A DNA stretch of 64,000 nt, from assembly GCF_001190785.1 (NCBI RefSeq), contig NZ_LGSS01000001.1:1-64000 (forward strand), in the 5' to 3' direction. Of the stretch, positions 15,380 to 23,491 are shown one piece after another. The notes below the pieces were generated by a model. It saw only the letters and a program-made list of their open reading frames with translations, ran no database searches and was not told the origin of the DNA. A program made the translations under genes and the position numbers. Each line of letters begins with the position of its first letter. Positions within the stretch are counted from its first letter, which is position 1. The DNA comes from Gottschalkia purinilytica (GTDB taxonomy: Bacteria; Bacillota; Clostridia; Tissierellales; Gottschalkiaceae).

Positions 15380-16231
15380 TTACAATTTCCTTTTTTTAAA
15401 CCAATTTATTACCATATTTTTATCGACATTTTTTTCTAGCCATATTTCTTCACTTAAAATACCTTGATATATTAACATATCAAGACCACCTATTGTGTCT
15501 AATCCTATTTCTTGAGAAACTTTCAGAAACTTTGTTAATAATGGCTTGTATACAATATCACAAACTATTGTATCATTAGGAAATATATTTGGATCTATAG
15601 GTAAACAATTTACATCAGGATACATACCGATTGACGTACAATTTATAGCTATATCTGTATCACTAATTTCTTCTCTATTTTCACTTAATGTACCATATGT
15701 ACCTATCACATTAGGAAACTTTTCTTTTATTTCATTTATAATTTCTATAGATTTTTCCTTAGTTCTATTTAGTATCTTTATCTTATTTATTCCTTCTTTA
15801 GCGAGTATTATAGATATTGCTCTAGCAGCTCCTCCAGCTCCAATCATTAGTATGTTTTTATCTTTTATCTTTATATTTTTATCTTTTAATACTTGTATAA
15901 ATCCTCTTCCATCTGTATTGAATCCTATTAATTTGCCATTCACATTTTTTACAGTATTCACTGCACCTAATAGTTTTGCTTCCTCGTCAATATCATCTAG
16001 ATATTTTATAATATTAACTTTATGTGGAATTGTCACATTAAACCCATTTATCCCCAAAGCTTTTATTCCTTTTATAGAACTTTCTAAGTTTTCTTCTAGT
16101 ACATCAAAAGCCATATACTTAGCGTTTATGTTATTTTGTTCAAAACTATAATTATGTATATCAGGAGATAAACTTTTAGATATAGGATGTCCTATTAGAC
16201 AATATAATTTTGTATTTGAATCTATTTGCAT
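15380..16231 (-). CDS. aroE: Shikimate dehydrogenase (NADP+)
   Basis: 283 aa, normal length. It reduces 3-dehydroshikimate to shikimate in aromatic amino acid synthesis. The substrate-binding N-terminus shows IGHPISKSLSPDIHN (the two Ser bind shikimate), FNVTIPHK carries the catalytic Lys, and the Rossmann glycine loop is GAGGAARAI (about residues 127-135), followed by LNRTKEK for NADP specificity. ATG at 16231 follows AAGGAAGG. It lies upstream of pilB in the same direction with a 51-bp gap. Confidence 0.95.
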   Translation of the reverse strand: MQIDSNTKLYCLIGHPISKSLSPDIHNYSFEQNNINAKYMAFDVLEENLESSIKGIKALGINGFNVTIPHKVNIIKYLDDIDEEAKLLGAVNTVKNVNGKLIGFNTDGRGFIQVLKDKNIKIKDKNILMIGAGGAARAISIILAKEGINKIKILNRTKEKSIEIINEIKEKFPNVIGTYGTLSENREEISDTDIAINCTSIGMYPDVNCLPIDPNIFPNDTIVCDIVYKPLLTKFLKVSQEIGLDTIGGLDMLIYQGILSEEIWLEKNVDKNMVINWFKKRKL

Positions 16232-16379
16232 GATTATACCTTCCTTTAAAAGATTTTCTACTTTTACTTATAATAACATACTGCATATATATTTAAAAGA
16301 TCGTATATTTGTAAATTACTGAGTCACTTTTTATATATTATTCCATAGTATATTATAAAAAGTATTTAGGAGTGATTAT

Positions 16380-16997
16380 ATGCAACCTGTTTATAGAAAG
16401 AAACTTCCCCTTAAAAAATATAATTTTGATAATGTTATTGGAATAAGTAAAAAACAACTAGATGAACACTATGAGCTCTATAAAGGCTATGTTAAAAATA
16501 CAAATAAAATATGGAAAATATTAGATGAAACACCTGAATTTAAAAATTCAAATCCTACTTATAGTCCTCTTAGATCTCTAAAATTAGGAGAATCTTATGC
16601 TCTAAATGGTGTTAAACTTCATGAGCTTTATTTTGAAAACTTAAACAGTAGATATAATAGACCTTATGGTGAAATTATAAACTTAATTGAAAGAGATTTT
16701 TATTCTTTTGAAAGATGGGTAAATATCTTTAAGCAAACTGGTCTAGCAATGAGAGGATGGGCTGTTCTTTCTATAGATCCTATAGATAATAGACTTCATG
16801 TATATGGACTAGATGCTCATGACGTAGGTCCTATATGGAAAGCATATCCATTATTAGTTCTAGATGTCTACGAACATGCCTATATGATTGACTTTGGTGT
16901 AAACAGACAGAGATACATCGATGTGTTTTTTGAAAATATTAATTGGAAAGTTGTTAATAAGAGACTAAGTGATTACTATTCTAAAATGAATTGTTAA
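16380..16997 (+). CDS. Divergent Fe/Mn superoxide dismutase, spore-coat type
   Basis: 205 aa. All four metal ligands of the family can be placed: H30 (DEHYELYKGY), H81 (KLHELYFENL), and D162 and H166 (LDVYEHAYMIDF). GPIWKAYPLL precedes the last motif as usual. The usual NHxxFW and DVWEHAYYLDY strings are altered, and the first-ligand region keeps one His rather than the HHxxHH pattern. Comparable divergent SODs occur in clostridial spore coats, where they help cross-link coat proteins. The coat role here is inferred. Start after TTTAGGAGTG; convergent with cwlD. Confidence 0.78.
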   Translation: MQPVYRKKLPLKKYNFDNVIGISKKQLDEHYELYKGYVKNTNKIWKILDETPEFKNSNPTYSPLRSLKLGESYALNGVKLHELYFENLNSRYNRPYGEIINLIERDFYSFERWVNIFKQTGLAMRGWAVLSIDPIDNRLHVYGLDAHDVGPIWKAYPLLVLDVYEHAYMIDFGVNRQRYIDVFFENINWKVVNKRLSDYYSKMNC

Positions 16998-17070
16998 GAT
17001 ATTTTTTACGTTTAAATTCTAAGTAACCCTATAATTAAATAAATATATATGAACATTCATTAAAATTTAA

Positions 17071-17111
17071 AATAGTTCAATATAAGCTATATCCACTTAT
17101 ATTGAACTATT
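17071..17111. terminator. Bidirectional terminator between SOD and cwlD
   Basis: A perfect 16-bp stem: AATAGTTCAATATAAG (17071-17086) pairs with CTTATATTGAACTATT (17096-17111) around a 9-nt loop. It lies between convergent genes. The A/T-rich flanks give weak U-tracts in both directions. Confidence 0.7.
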
Positions 17112-17118
17112 TATTATA

Positions 17119-17853
17119 TTATTTAATAGAATCTTTATATTTCTTTATACCTTCTGTTATTGCCTCCACCATTTTTTGTTTGTATGCTTCATCCTGAATC
17201 AAAGCTCTATCATTAGAGTTTGTAATGTATCCTATCTCTACCAAAACTCCCGTAACGTCCGTTTCTCTTAATATATAAAAATCTTGAGATAATACTTTTG
17301 TCTTCAACCAATCTATCTTTAAAAAATCCTTATATACTTTTTCATCTATAGACTCTTTTATGCTTTCGGCTAGTTTTTTACTCTCTAATGAAGTTGGATA
17401 GTAAAAAATCTCAACTCCTCTGACTTTTTCTCCAGCAGGACTATAGTTAACATGCAAACTAACAAACATATTTCCATTATTATTTATTATATTTGTTCTT
17501 GCATTTAAATCCTTTCTTTGTCTAGATTCATTCACTTTACTTAAATGATCCATTGCAATATCTTTATCTCTAGTTATAATAGATTTAAATCCCTTTTTCT
17601 TTAAATATTTTTGTAGCTTTAATCCTACATCTAAGTTAATATCTTTTTCCAGTATTCCATTTTTACTAGTACCTACATCTATACCTCCATGTCCAGGATC
17701 TATAACAATATATTCATTACTTGTATTGTTAAAAACATTTAAAGAATTATCTTTGAATACAAATAGATACCCTATAAATATTATTGCTAATATTATTAAC
17801 ATTGTTTTAATTCTACTCACTTTTATATTTATAATCCATATTTTTTTGTGCAT
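17119..17853 (-). CDS. cwlD: N-acetylmuramoyl-L-alanine amidase CwlD (spore cortex)
   Basis: 244 aa. One N-terminal membrane segment (about residues 15-32) is followed by an Amidase_3 domain. Zn ligands are visible in VIDPGHGGIDVG (His), GILEKDINLDV (Glu) and FVSLHVN (His), and the catalytic Glu in GVLVEIGYITN. CwlD strips peptides from muramic acid so that muramic-delta-lactam can form in the spore cortex. The short length and lack of repeat domains fit CwlD rather than a vegetative autolysin. Start after AAAGGTGAG. The upstream 18-kb region holds other spore genes. Confidence 0.88.
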   Translation of the reverse strand: MHKKIWIINIKVSRIKTMLIILAIIFIGYLFVFKDNSLNVFNNTSNEYIVIDPGHGGIDVGTSKNGILEKDINLDVGLKLQKYLKKKGFKSIITRDKDIAMDHLSKVNESRQRKDLNARTNIINNNGNMFVSLHVNYSPAGEKVRGVEIFYYPTSLESKKLAESIKESIDEKVYKDFLKIDWLKTKVLSQDFYILRETDVTGVLVEIGYITNSNDRALIQDEAYKQKMVEAITEGIKKYKDSIK

Positions 17854-18213
17854 AATCTCACCTTTTATTTATTATATTGATAATATTAAAATTCCATGTA
17901 TTCATTGTTTTTCATATTTTTTATAAATTTATTTAATAATATCTAAACTTTTTTATTAAAAATAATAATTTTCTAGACTTTTTTTAAGCTATTAAATTTC
18001 TAAATAAGTATTAGTATAATATTGTTAATATTATTAATACTTAAATATCAAAACATATTGGTTTATTAATTATATATGTTTATTAATTCTAATATATACT
18101 GTACAAAGTAATTATATGTTATAAAATATACTTTATTAATTTAATGTTTGTTATTTTTTGGATATTACAAATATTAATAATAAGTTATAAAAATGACATA
18201 ATAATTATAGGAG
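17854..18213. other. AT-rich intergenic region between divergent cwlD and lipoprotein genes
   Basis: About 360 bp of very AT-rich DNA separate the two divergent genes and must contain their promoters. I see no RNA gene, repeat pair or convincing sigma-A promoter. Both genes are expected to be transcribed during sporulation by alternative sigma factors, whose boxes I cannot assign with confidence. Confidence 0.5.
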
Positions 18214-18222
18214 GTGATAGTT

Positions 18223-18846
18223 TTGAAAACAAAATTTAAATTTTTATCTTTATCTCTAGTTGTAGTATTAGTTTTAAGTATAGGAGCAATAGGATGTAGA
18301 AGAGCACCTAAAAAAGTGACTCCTCCTAGAAATAATACTAATAACTATGCTCCTAATACAGATATGAATGGTGATGACAGAAATAGGAACGATAATACAA
18401 ACATAGGTACAAATAGAGATAGAATAAACGACAATACAAATTTAGGTACAGATAGAAATGGAATAAACGACAATACAAATTTAGGTACAGATAGAGATAG
18501 AGTAAATAATAATTCTATGCTAGAAAGATCTGATCGTATCGCAAAAAAAGTAGCTGAACTTAATGAAGTAAATAGTGCTACTACTGCAATAACTGGAAAC
18601 ACTGCTCTTGTTGGTGTTAATTTAAAAAATAACACTGAAGGTACTATTACAAGTGATATAAAAAATAAAGTACAGGCAACAGTAAAAGAAGCTGACCCAG
18701 CTATAACAAATGTTGTAGTAACTGCAGATGCTGATTTAATAGAAAGAATTGAAAATGTAGGAAGAGACGTTAGAAATGGAAAGCCTATATCTGGTTTAAC
18801 TCAAGAAATAGAAGAAATAATAAGGAGAGTAACTCCTAACATGTAA
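18223..18846 (+). CDS. YhcN/YlaJ-family spore lipoprotein with tandem repeats
   Basis: 207 aa from TTG at 18223, which follows GGAGGTGATAG. A GTG at 18214 lies inside the ribosome site and is rejected. The signal peptide ends in SIGAIGC (lipobox Cys about residue 25). Next comes an Asn/Asp-rich linker with three near-identical 13-residue repeats, for example NTNLGTDRNGIND, coded by 39-bp DNA repeats. The C-terminal YhcN domain (about 95-205) binds or sits at the inner spore membrane in relatives and affects germination or outgrowth. The repeat number is likely to vary between strains. Confidence 0.85.
   Translation: MKTKFKFLSLSLVVVLVLSIGAIGCRRAPKKVTPPRNNTNNYAPNTDMNGDDRNRNDNTNIGTNRDRINDNTNLGTDRNGINDNTNLGTDRDRVNNNSMLERSDRIAKKVAELNEVNSATTAITGNTALVGVNLKNNTEGTITSDIKNKVQATVKEADPAITNVVVTADADLIERIENVGRDVRNGKPISGLTQEIEEIIRRVTPNM
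18394..18510 (+). repeat. Three 39-bp tandem coding repeats in the YhcN lipoprotein gene
   Basis: Units at 18394-18432, 18433-18471 and 18472-18510 each begin AATACAAA. They encode NTNIGTNRDRIND, NTNLGTDRNGIND and NTNLGTDRDRVNN. Units 2 and 3 are nearly identical at the DNA level over their first half. The 39-bp period keeps the frame. Confidence 0.85.
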
Positions 18847-18872
18847 ATATCCGGATTTCTCCGGATATTTTT
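18846..18872 (+). terminator. Terminator of the YhcN lipoprotein gene
   Basis: AATATCCGG (18846-18854) and CCGGATATT (18861-18869) form a 9-bp stem around a 6-nt loop, followed by a T5 run. It begins at the stop codon of the lipoprotein gene. Confidence 0.85.
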
Positions 18873-18881
18873 CTATTAAGA

Positions 18882-19415
18882 TTAGCTTTCTTCTTTTTCA
18901 TCTACATTTAAAGGAAAGAAGTATTTATTTATAATTAAACTTAAAATTATTCCTATAGCGGTGTCTAAAGTTCTACTTAATGCATACGTAAAAGGACTAT
19001 GAGAAGGTGAATCTATAAAGTTTGTTAGTACAAATAAAAATACGACACAAGATATTGAAGTAGCACCTTTTTTATTTATAAGATTGCAACAATATATTAC
19101 TATCACAATTCCTAATCCTATAACAATTTCATATGATCCCCAAAAGTCTACTTTATCATTTACTTGCAAAAATAATCCCCCAATGACTCCTCCTATCATC
19201 GTACCTATTAATCTTTCTTTAGCTATTTCAAAGGAATTGTGAACTGTATCCTTTGTACATATAATTGCTGCTATACAGGCATACAGAGGATGTGGACGAT
19301 TTATAATTCGAAATAAAAAAAGACATGCAACAACAGATATAGATGTTTTGATATTTCTTAATCCTATTTTAGGTATATTCAGTTTTTTTAACGTTTTGAA
19401 ACTATTATTTATCAT
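18882..19415 (-). CDS. FUSC/aromatic-acid-exporter-like membrane protein
   Basis: 177 aa with about five membrane helices. RPHPLYACIAAIICTKDTVHNS, KERLIGTMIGGVIGGL and SRTLDTAIGIILSLIIN match the FUSC / ArAE N-terminal membrane module, in short clostridial versions that lack the cytoplasmic domain. Transport of organic anions is the family theme; the substrate is unknown. The ATG at 19415 has a GGAG about 20 bases away, so the start is uncertain. Convergent with the YhcN lipoprotein gene. Confidence 0.7.
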   Translation of the reverse strand: MINNSFKTLKKLNIPKIGLRNIKTSISVVACLFLFRIINRPHPLYACIAAIICTKDTVHNSFEIAKERLIGTMIGGVIGGLFLQVNDKVDFWGSYEIVIGLGIVIVIYCCNLINKKGATSISCVVFLFVLTNFIDSPSHSPFTYALSRTLDTAIGIILSLIINKYFFPLNVDEKEES

Positions 19416-19604
19416 AATTATAAAATACTCGTACTCCTAACTAACTTATATTTTATTCTTTTATTATATCATTTTATAATATAATATGTTAACATTAACT
19501 TTTATTAATATAACTATAGTTACGCTAATAAATCTTTATTTATCTCTCATTAGCTTGTCATTGCCTTATAACTTTATATCCTCCAATGTGCATTTTTAAC
19601 AATT

Positions 19605-19636
19605 AAAAGCTACTGATTATATAATCAGTAGCTTTT
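19605..19636 (-). terminator. Terminator downstream of sigK 3' part
   Basis: A perfect 32-bp palindrome: AAAAGCTACTGATTAT (19605-19620) and its complement (19621-19636). The flanking A-run gives a U-tract for leftward transcription. It lies 8 bp beyond the sigK stop. Confidence 0.85.
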
Positions 19637-19643
19637 AATAATA

Positions 19644-20010
19644 TCATTTATTTACACTTAATGCCTTATTTAACTTTTTTATAGCTCTCTTTTCAATTCT
19701 CGAAACATATGATCTGGAAATACCTAACATTTTTGCTATTTCTCTTTGAGTTTTACATCCTCCGTTTAATAGTCCATATCTAAGTTGAATTATAGTTTTT
19801 TCTCTATCTTTTAAGACTTTATTCATTTTTTCATACAATTTTTTTACTTGAATTTTAAGGTCTACTTCATCTAAGACCTCATCTGGTTCAGTTCCCAAGA
19901 CATCTAATAAGTAAAGTTCATTTCCTTCTTTATCAACCCCTATTGGATCTTGAAGAGATACTTCTCCCTTAATCTTTTTACAAGAACGTATAGTCATAAG
20001 TATTTCATTA
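19644..20010 (-). CDS. sigK: SigK sporulation sigma factor, 3' part (interrupted gene)
   Basis: Encodes the C-terminal 120 residues of the late mother-cell sigma factor. The frame is open from about 20010 (GNEILMTIRSCKK) although the first ATG is at 19997. It contains EVSLQDPIGVDKEGNEL (region 3 signature of SigK/SigE) and region 4, with IIQLRYGLLNGGCKTQREIA and the recognition helix LGISRSYVSRIEKRA. On its own it has no region 2 and cannot work. The matching 5' part ends at about 23,507. Joining at the shared CATTA gives CIDNEILM, which agrees with the expected CIENEILM of SigK proteins. Confidence 0.95.
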
Positions 20011-20015
20011 CCTAT
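20006..20015 (-). repeat. Skin attachment core, sigK 3' side
   Basis: CATTACCTAT on the plus strand, differing from the other end by one base (position 6 of 10). A crossover within CATTA yields Ile-Asp-Asn-Glu; within CTAT it would yield Ile-Gly-Asn-Glu. SigK proteins have an acidic residue there, which favours CATTA. Confidence 0.75.
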
Positions 20016-20045
20016 TTTTGCTAAAAGACTATATATTATATCAGT

Positions 20046-21074
20046 CTAATATGATTGTTTTCCAAAAACTTCTTCTTTATTTAACGTACATAATTTAGTC
20101 ATGCTTTCTTCATCATAATTATTTAATTGATCATTTGTAGGTCTATACAATTTTCTATTTTCTAAAGACCAAACTCTATTCGTAAACTCCCCATTATTAA
20201 CTTCTTTAAGATGTTTCTCCATATCATACATTCTTGCATCTATCATATCTATGTAGTGTAAAAGCTCTGCCTCTGGTATCATTGGTTTCTTAGGGCTTCC
20301 AAATTCAGGATGGTAATGATGCGAAAGAATCATATGTTGTAATAAAATAGATATTTCTCTATCTATTTTTAACTCCATAGCTACTTTATCTATATTTTTT
20401 ATACCTTGTATTATATGTCCGAGTAGCTGTCCTTCAACTGTATAGTCACTTACTACTCCTAACTCATTAGCATCCATTTCTTCAACTTTAGCGATGTCAT
20501 GTAATATAATTCCTGCATAAAGTAAATCTCTATTTATGTAATCATATATCTGTGTAAGCTTCTCAGCAGTCATCAACATTCTTAATATATGGTAAAGTAA
20601 TCCAGAGCGTATAGCATGATGATTTTGTTTTGCTGCAGGATAGTATAACAGTTTATTATAATTTTCTTTAATAATATAATCTACTAATTTTTTTATGTCA
20701 TCATTTTTTATTTTAGTTATGTAGTCATATATTGAATTATACATATCATCTGAATCATATGGAGCTGATTGAATATAGTCTTCTATTTTTACACCATCAC
20801 TTTCATTAGTGCTTCTCATCCTAATAATTTTTAATTGTTTTTTTCCCTGCCATTCTACTATATCTCCTCTTACTTTTATAAGCATATTTTGTTCATAATC
20901 TATACTATCTTTTAAATCCCACAACTTTGCATTTATTTCACCAGTATTATCTGATAGAGTTATATCTAAAAAATTGTTACCATTTGATGCTGTTTTCTTT
21001 TCTATAGATCTTATTATGTAAAATCCATCTATACGATCATCTACTTCAAACTCTTGTATTTTCTTATATTGCAT
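20046..21074 (-). CDS. yhaM: YhaM-type 3'-5' exoribonuclease (OB fold + HD domain) inside the skin element
   Basis: 342 aa. The N-terminal OB-fold is about residues 10-95 (FLDITLSDNTGEINAKLWD), and the HD phosphohydrolase domain about 155-300, with metal motif GLLYHILRM...GIILHDIAK and a later conserved LQHMILSHHYHPEFGSP. YhaM degrades short RNAs and ssDNA from the 3' end in Firmicutes. The stop lies only 31 bp from the attachment core, so the gene would be deleted from the mother-cell chromosome on excision. Start after AAGGAGAGAG. It is unusual cargo; it may be an element-acquired paralogue. Confidence 0.88.
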   Translation of the reverse strand: MQYKKIQEFEVDDRIDGFYIIRSIEKKTASNGNNFLDITLSDNTGEINAKLWDLKDSIDYEQNMLIKVRGDIVEWQGKKQLKIIRMRSTNESDGVKIEDYIQSAPYDSDDMYNSIYDYITKIKNDDIKKLVDYIIKENYNKLLYYPAAKQNHHAIRSGLLYHILRMLMTAEKLTQIYDYINRDLLYAGIILHDIAKVEEMDANELGVVSDYTVEGQLLGHIIQGIKNIDKVAMELKIDREISILLQHMILSHHYHPEFGSPKKPMIPEAELLHYIDMIDARMYDMEKHLKEVNNGEFTNRVWSLENRKLYRPTNDQLNNYDEESMTKLCTLNKEEVFGKQSY

Positions 21075-21118
21075 ATTTCTCTCTCCTTATTTTTATCTAA
21101 AATTTACAGTCAATATTT

Positions 21119-21496
21119 CTATTTGATTTTGTTCCCGCAATATGGACAATAGATATAACTATCATTTAAATTGCTAGAACAACTTGGACATTTCATCTGA
21201 ATATCTTCTCTATTTGTTTCAACTTCTTGTAAATCCCAGTATGTTATGTCTATTTCTCCTTTTTCAGCTTTTCTCCCTTTTTCCTCATCAATCATATATA
21301 GTGAGTTGCAATTGTTACAAGTTACATAATATTTAATATTCCACTTAAATATTGGAATAAAAAAGAAATGAAAATATCTATAACTTTTTATTAAATAAGC
21401 ACTTTTATGATCATTACAATTTTTACATTCTAATTTATCTAGCTCTTTTACTATTTTTTCTTTTTCTTCTATACCAAATATACCTATAAAAAACAT
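21119..21496 (-). CDS. Zinc-ribbon protein in the skin element
   Basis: 125 aa. It has CKNC (24-27), CNNC (about 60-63) and a C-terminal double CxxC, CPSCSS...CPYCGNKIK, i.e. two zinc-ribbon modules around an aromatic middle (YRYFHFFFIPIFKW). Proteins of this layout are common and uncharacterised in clostridia. Start after AGAGGTGGATC. It is followed after 44 bp by the YhaM-like gene and may be cotranscribed. Function unknown. Confidence 0.75.
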   Translation of the reverse strand: MFFIGIFGIEEKEKIVKELDKLECKNCNDHKSAYLIKSYRYFHFFFIPIFKWNIKYYVTCNNCNSLYMIDEEKGRKAEKGEIDITYWDLQEVETNREDIQMKCPSCSSNLNDSYIYCPYCGNKIK

Positions 21497-21540
21497 GATC
21501 CACCTCTTACTTTTCTTTTTATCTAAATTATTAATTTATA

Positions 21541-21714
21541 TTAAAGTAATTTTTCCTCTTGATTATCTTTTGCTATAATACTTTGAGAGTTTTTTACTAT
21601 AAAATTAAAGATCTCTTTATTCCATATATCTTTTAATATTTCTTCATTTCTTTTATTATTTATATCCTTGATAATAATTTTTATATTTGAGCTTTTACAA
21701 TTATATCTTACCAT
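21541..21714 (-). CDS. 57-aa skin-element protein, candidate recombination directionality factor
   Basis: ATG at 21714 follows TAAGGAGGAGAGTT, an excellent ribosome site. The protein starts MVRYNCKSSNIKIIIKDINN and is basic at the N-terminus and helical after (EEILKDIWNKEIFNFIV). It lies divergent from the recombinase with a 149-bp shared upstream region. Serine-recombinase skin elements need a small directionality factor for excision (shown in C. difficile). Being the only small ORF here, this is the obvious candidate, by position only. Confidence 0.55.
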   Translation of the reverse strand: MVRYNCKSSNIKIIIKDINNKRNEEILKDIWNKEIFNFIVKNSQSIIAKDNQEEKLL

Positions 21715-21863
21715 AACTCTCCTCCTTATTCTTTATATATTGTTAAAATAAAATACTAAAATTTATCTGTTAAATAACTTTAATATCAATCTTTTTAAAT
21801 TAATTCTATGTTTCCGTAAAAGATCATATGTTTTATTAAGATGATATTATTAAGGGTGATTTA

Positions 21864-23471
21864 ATGAAAAAAGGAGCTATATATGTAAGAAAATCTAGAC
21901 TTACTGACAAAGGAGAATCTATTAAAAATCAAATAGAAATATGCACTCAATATGCTCAAGAAAACAATATTCATGTAGATAAATTAAATATCTACTATGA
22001 TGAAGGATTTTCAGGTAAAAACACAAAAAGACCTGAATTTAAAAGAATGATAAATGATTTAAAGTCTAAAAAATTTAATGTGTTAATATGTTATAGATTA
22101 GATAGGATTAGTAGATCATTAAGAGATTTTTCCAATGTGATAGATTTACTAGAAAAATATAATGTTTCTTTTGTTTCTATTTGTGAACAATTTGATACTA
22201 ATACACCTATGGGAAAAGCAATGATGTATATATCTGGGGTATTCGCACAATTAGAAAGAGAAACTATTTCACAAAGAATAAAAGATAATATGATACAGCT
22301 TTCTAAAACAGGTAGATGGCTTGGAGGTACCCCTCCTACTGGTTTTTCAAGTAAGCCTATAACTTATATAGATTCTAATATGAATGAGAAAAAGATGTAT
22401 ATACTCTCACCACTAAAAGATGAATTAAATATTGTGAAATTAATATTCAAAATATATATTGAATTCAATAGTTTATCTAAAGTTGAAAGTTATTGTTTAG
22501 ATCATAATATAAAGAGTAAAAATAATCTAACTTTTTCCTCATCTTCCATAAGGGAGATTCTTTCAAACCCAGTATATTGTATTGCTGATCAAGATTTATA
22601 TAGATATATTACTAAGTTAGGTTCTAAAGTTATTAATGAAAAAAAAGACTTTAATGGCAAATATGGTGTATTAGTATATAATAGACATAGCAACAAATTA
22701 GATGGAAATGATAAAAAAAACTGGATTGTTAGTTTATCGAAGCACAAGGGAATTATTTCAAGTAAAGATTGGATAAATGTTCAATCTATTCTTAATAATA
22801 ATAAAGAAAAACCATCTAGGTTAGGTACTTCTAACGTAGCATTATTATCTGGTCTAATTATATGTAATAAATGTAAAAGTGTCATGAGAGTAAAATATGG
22901 AAAATCTTCTAACAAAGGAAAAAAGAATTATTACTATGTATGTACTTTAAAAGAAAGATCAAGAGGTGTAAAATGTTCTAATTCTTCTATAAACGGAAGC
23001 TTTATTGATAAGTTGATTTTCGATACCTTACATAATCATTTTAAAGATGCAAACTATATACAAAATAATATAGACACTACTTTAAAACTAGAAAATAATT
23101 TATTTCCAGAAATGGAATCAAGAAAAATTACACAAAAAAAGATATATAACTATAAACGTAAAATTAATATACTTAAATCACAGTTAGAAAACAATATAAA
23201 TAGTAGTGCATCAAAGTATATGAAAATTAAAGTAATGCAAATGGAAAATACTATATCTAAGCTAAATAATAAACTTAATAACATAGATACAAATTATATT
23301 ATAGATATACAAAATTCAAATTCTAATATTAACTATAACCTCAAAATATATAATGATATAAACTATTCAGACCTGCCCTTTAATATAAAAAAACATTTAC
23401 TCTTTAAAGTAGTAGATAATGTTCTTTGGGAAAATGATAATGTAGAGATAGTACTAAAAGAATATCAATAA
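21864..23471 (+). CDS. Large serine recombinase of the skin element
   Basis: 535 aa. The resolvase domain (1-150) has the nucleophile S11 in YVRKSRLTDKGES, with CYRLDRISRSLRDF and GVFAQLERETISQRI. The recombinase domain follows (about 160-270), then a zinc-ribbon (about 325-375: ICNKCKS and a later VKC pair) and a coiled coil (about 420-475) used for synapsis control. It catalyses integration and excision at the sigK site. ATG at 21864 after AAGGGTGATT. The stop is 35 bp from the 5' attachment core. Very AT-rich like its surroundings. Confidence 0.95.
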   Translation: MKKGAIYVRKSRLTDKGESIKNQIEICTQYAQENNIHVDKLNIYYDEGFSGKNTKRPEFKRMINDLKSKKFNVLICYRLDRISRSLRDFSNVIDLLEKYNVSFVSICEQFDTNTPMGKAMMYISGVFAQLERETISQRIKDNMIQLSKTGRWLGGTPPTGFSSKPITYIDSNMNEKKMYILSPLKDELNIVKLIFKIYIEFNSLSKVESYCLDHNIKSKNNLTFSSSSIREILSNPVYCIADQDLYRYITKLGSKVINEKKDFNGKYGVLVYNRHSNKLDGNDKKNWIVSLSKHKGIISSKDWINVQSILNNNKEKPSRLGTSNVALLSGLIICNKCKSVMRVKYGKSSNKGKKNYYYVCTLKERSRGVKCSNSSINGSFIDKLIFDTLHNHFKDANYIQNNIDTTLKLENNLFPEMESRKITQKKIYNYKRKINILKSQLENNINSSASKYMKIKVMQMENTISKLNNKLNNIDTNYIIDIQNSNSNINYNLKIYNDINYSDLPFNIKKHLLFKVVDNVLWENDNVEIVLKEYQ

Positions 23472-23491
23472 TTTTTTATTTATTATAGTCT

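Noticed and set aside
18345-18635. 96-aa minus-strand frame over the YhcN lipoprotein gene
   Set aside because: It is a mirror of the repeat-rich coding sequence with no ribosome site.
21720-21863. Sigma-E promoter between the 57-aa ORF and the recombinase
   Set aside because: GATATT-like and ATAAAT-like boxes occur, but spacing fits the consensus poorly in this AT-rich stretch, so no call is made.
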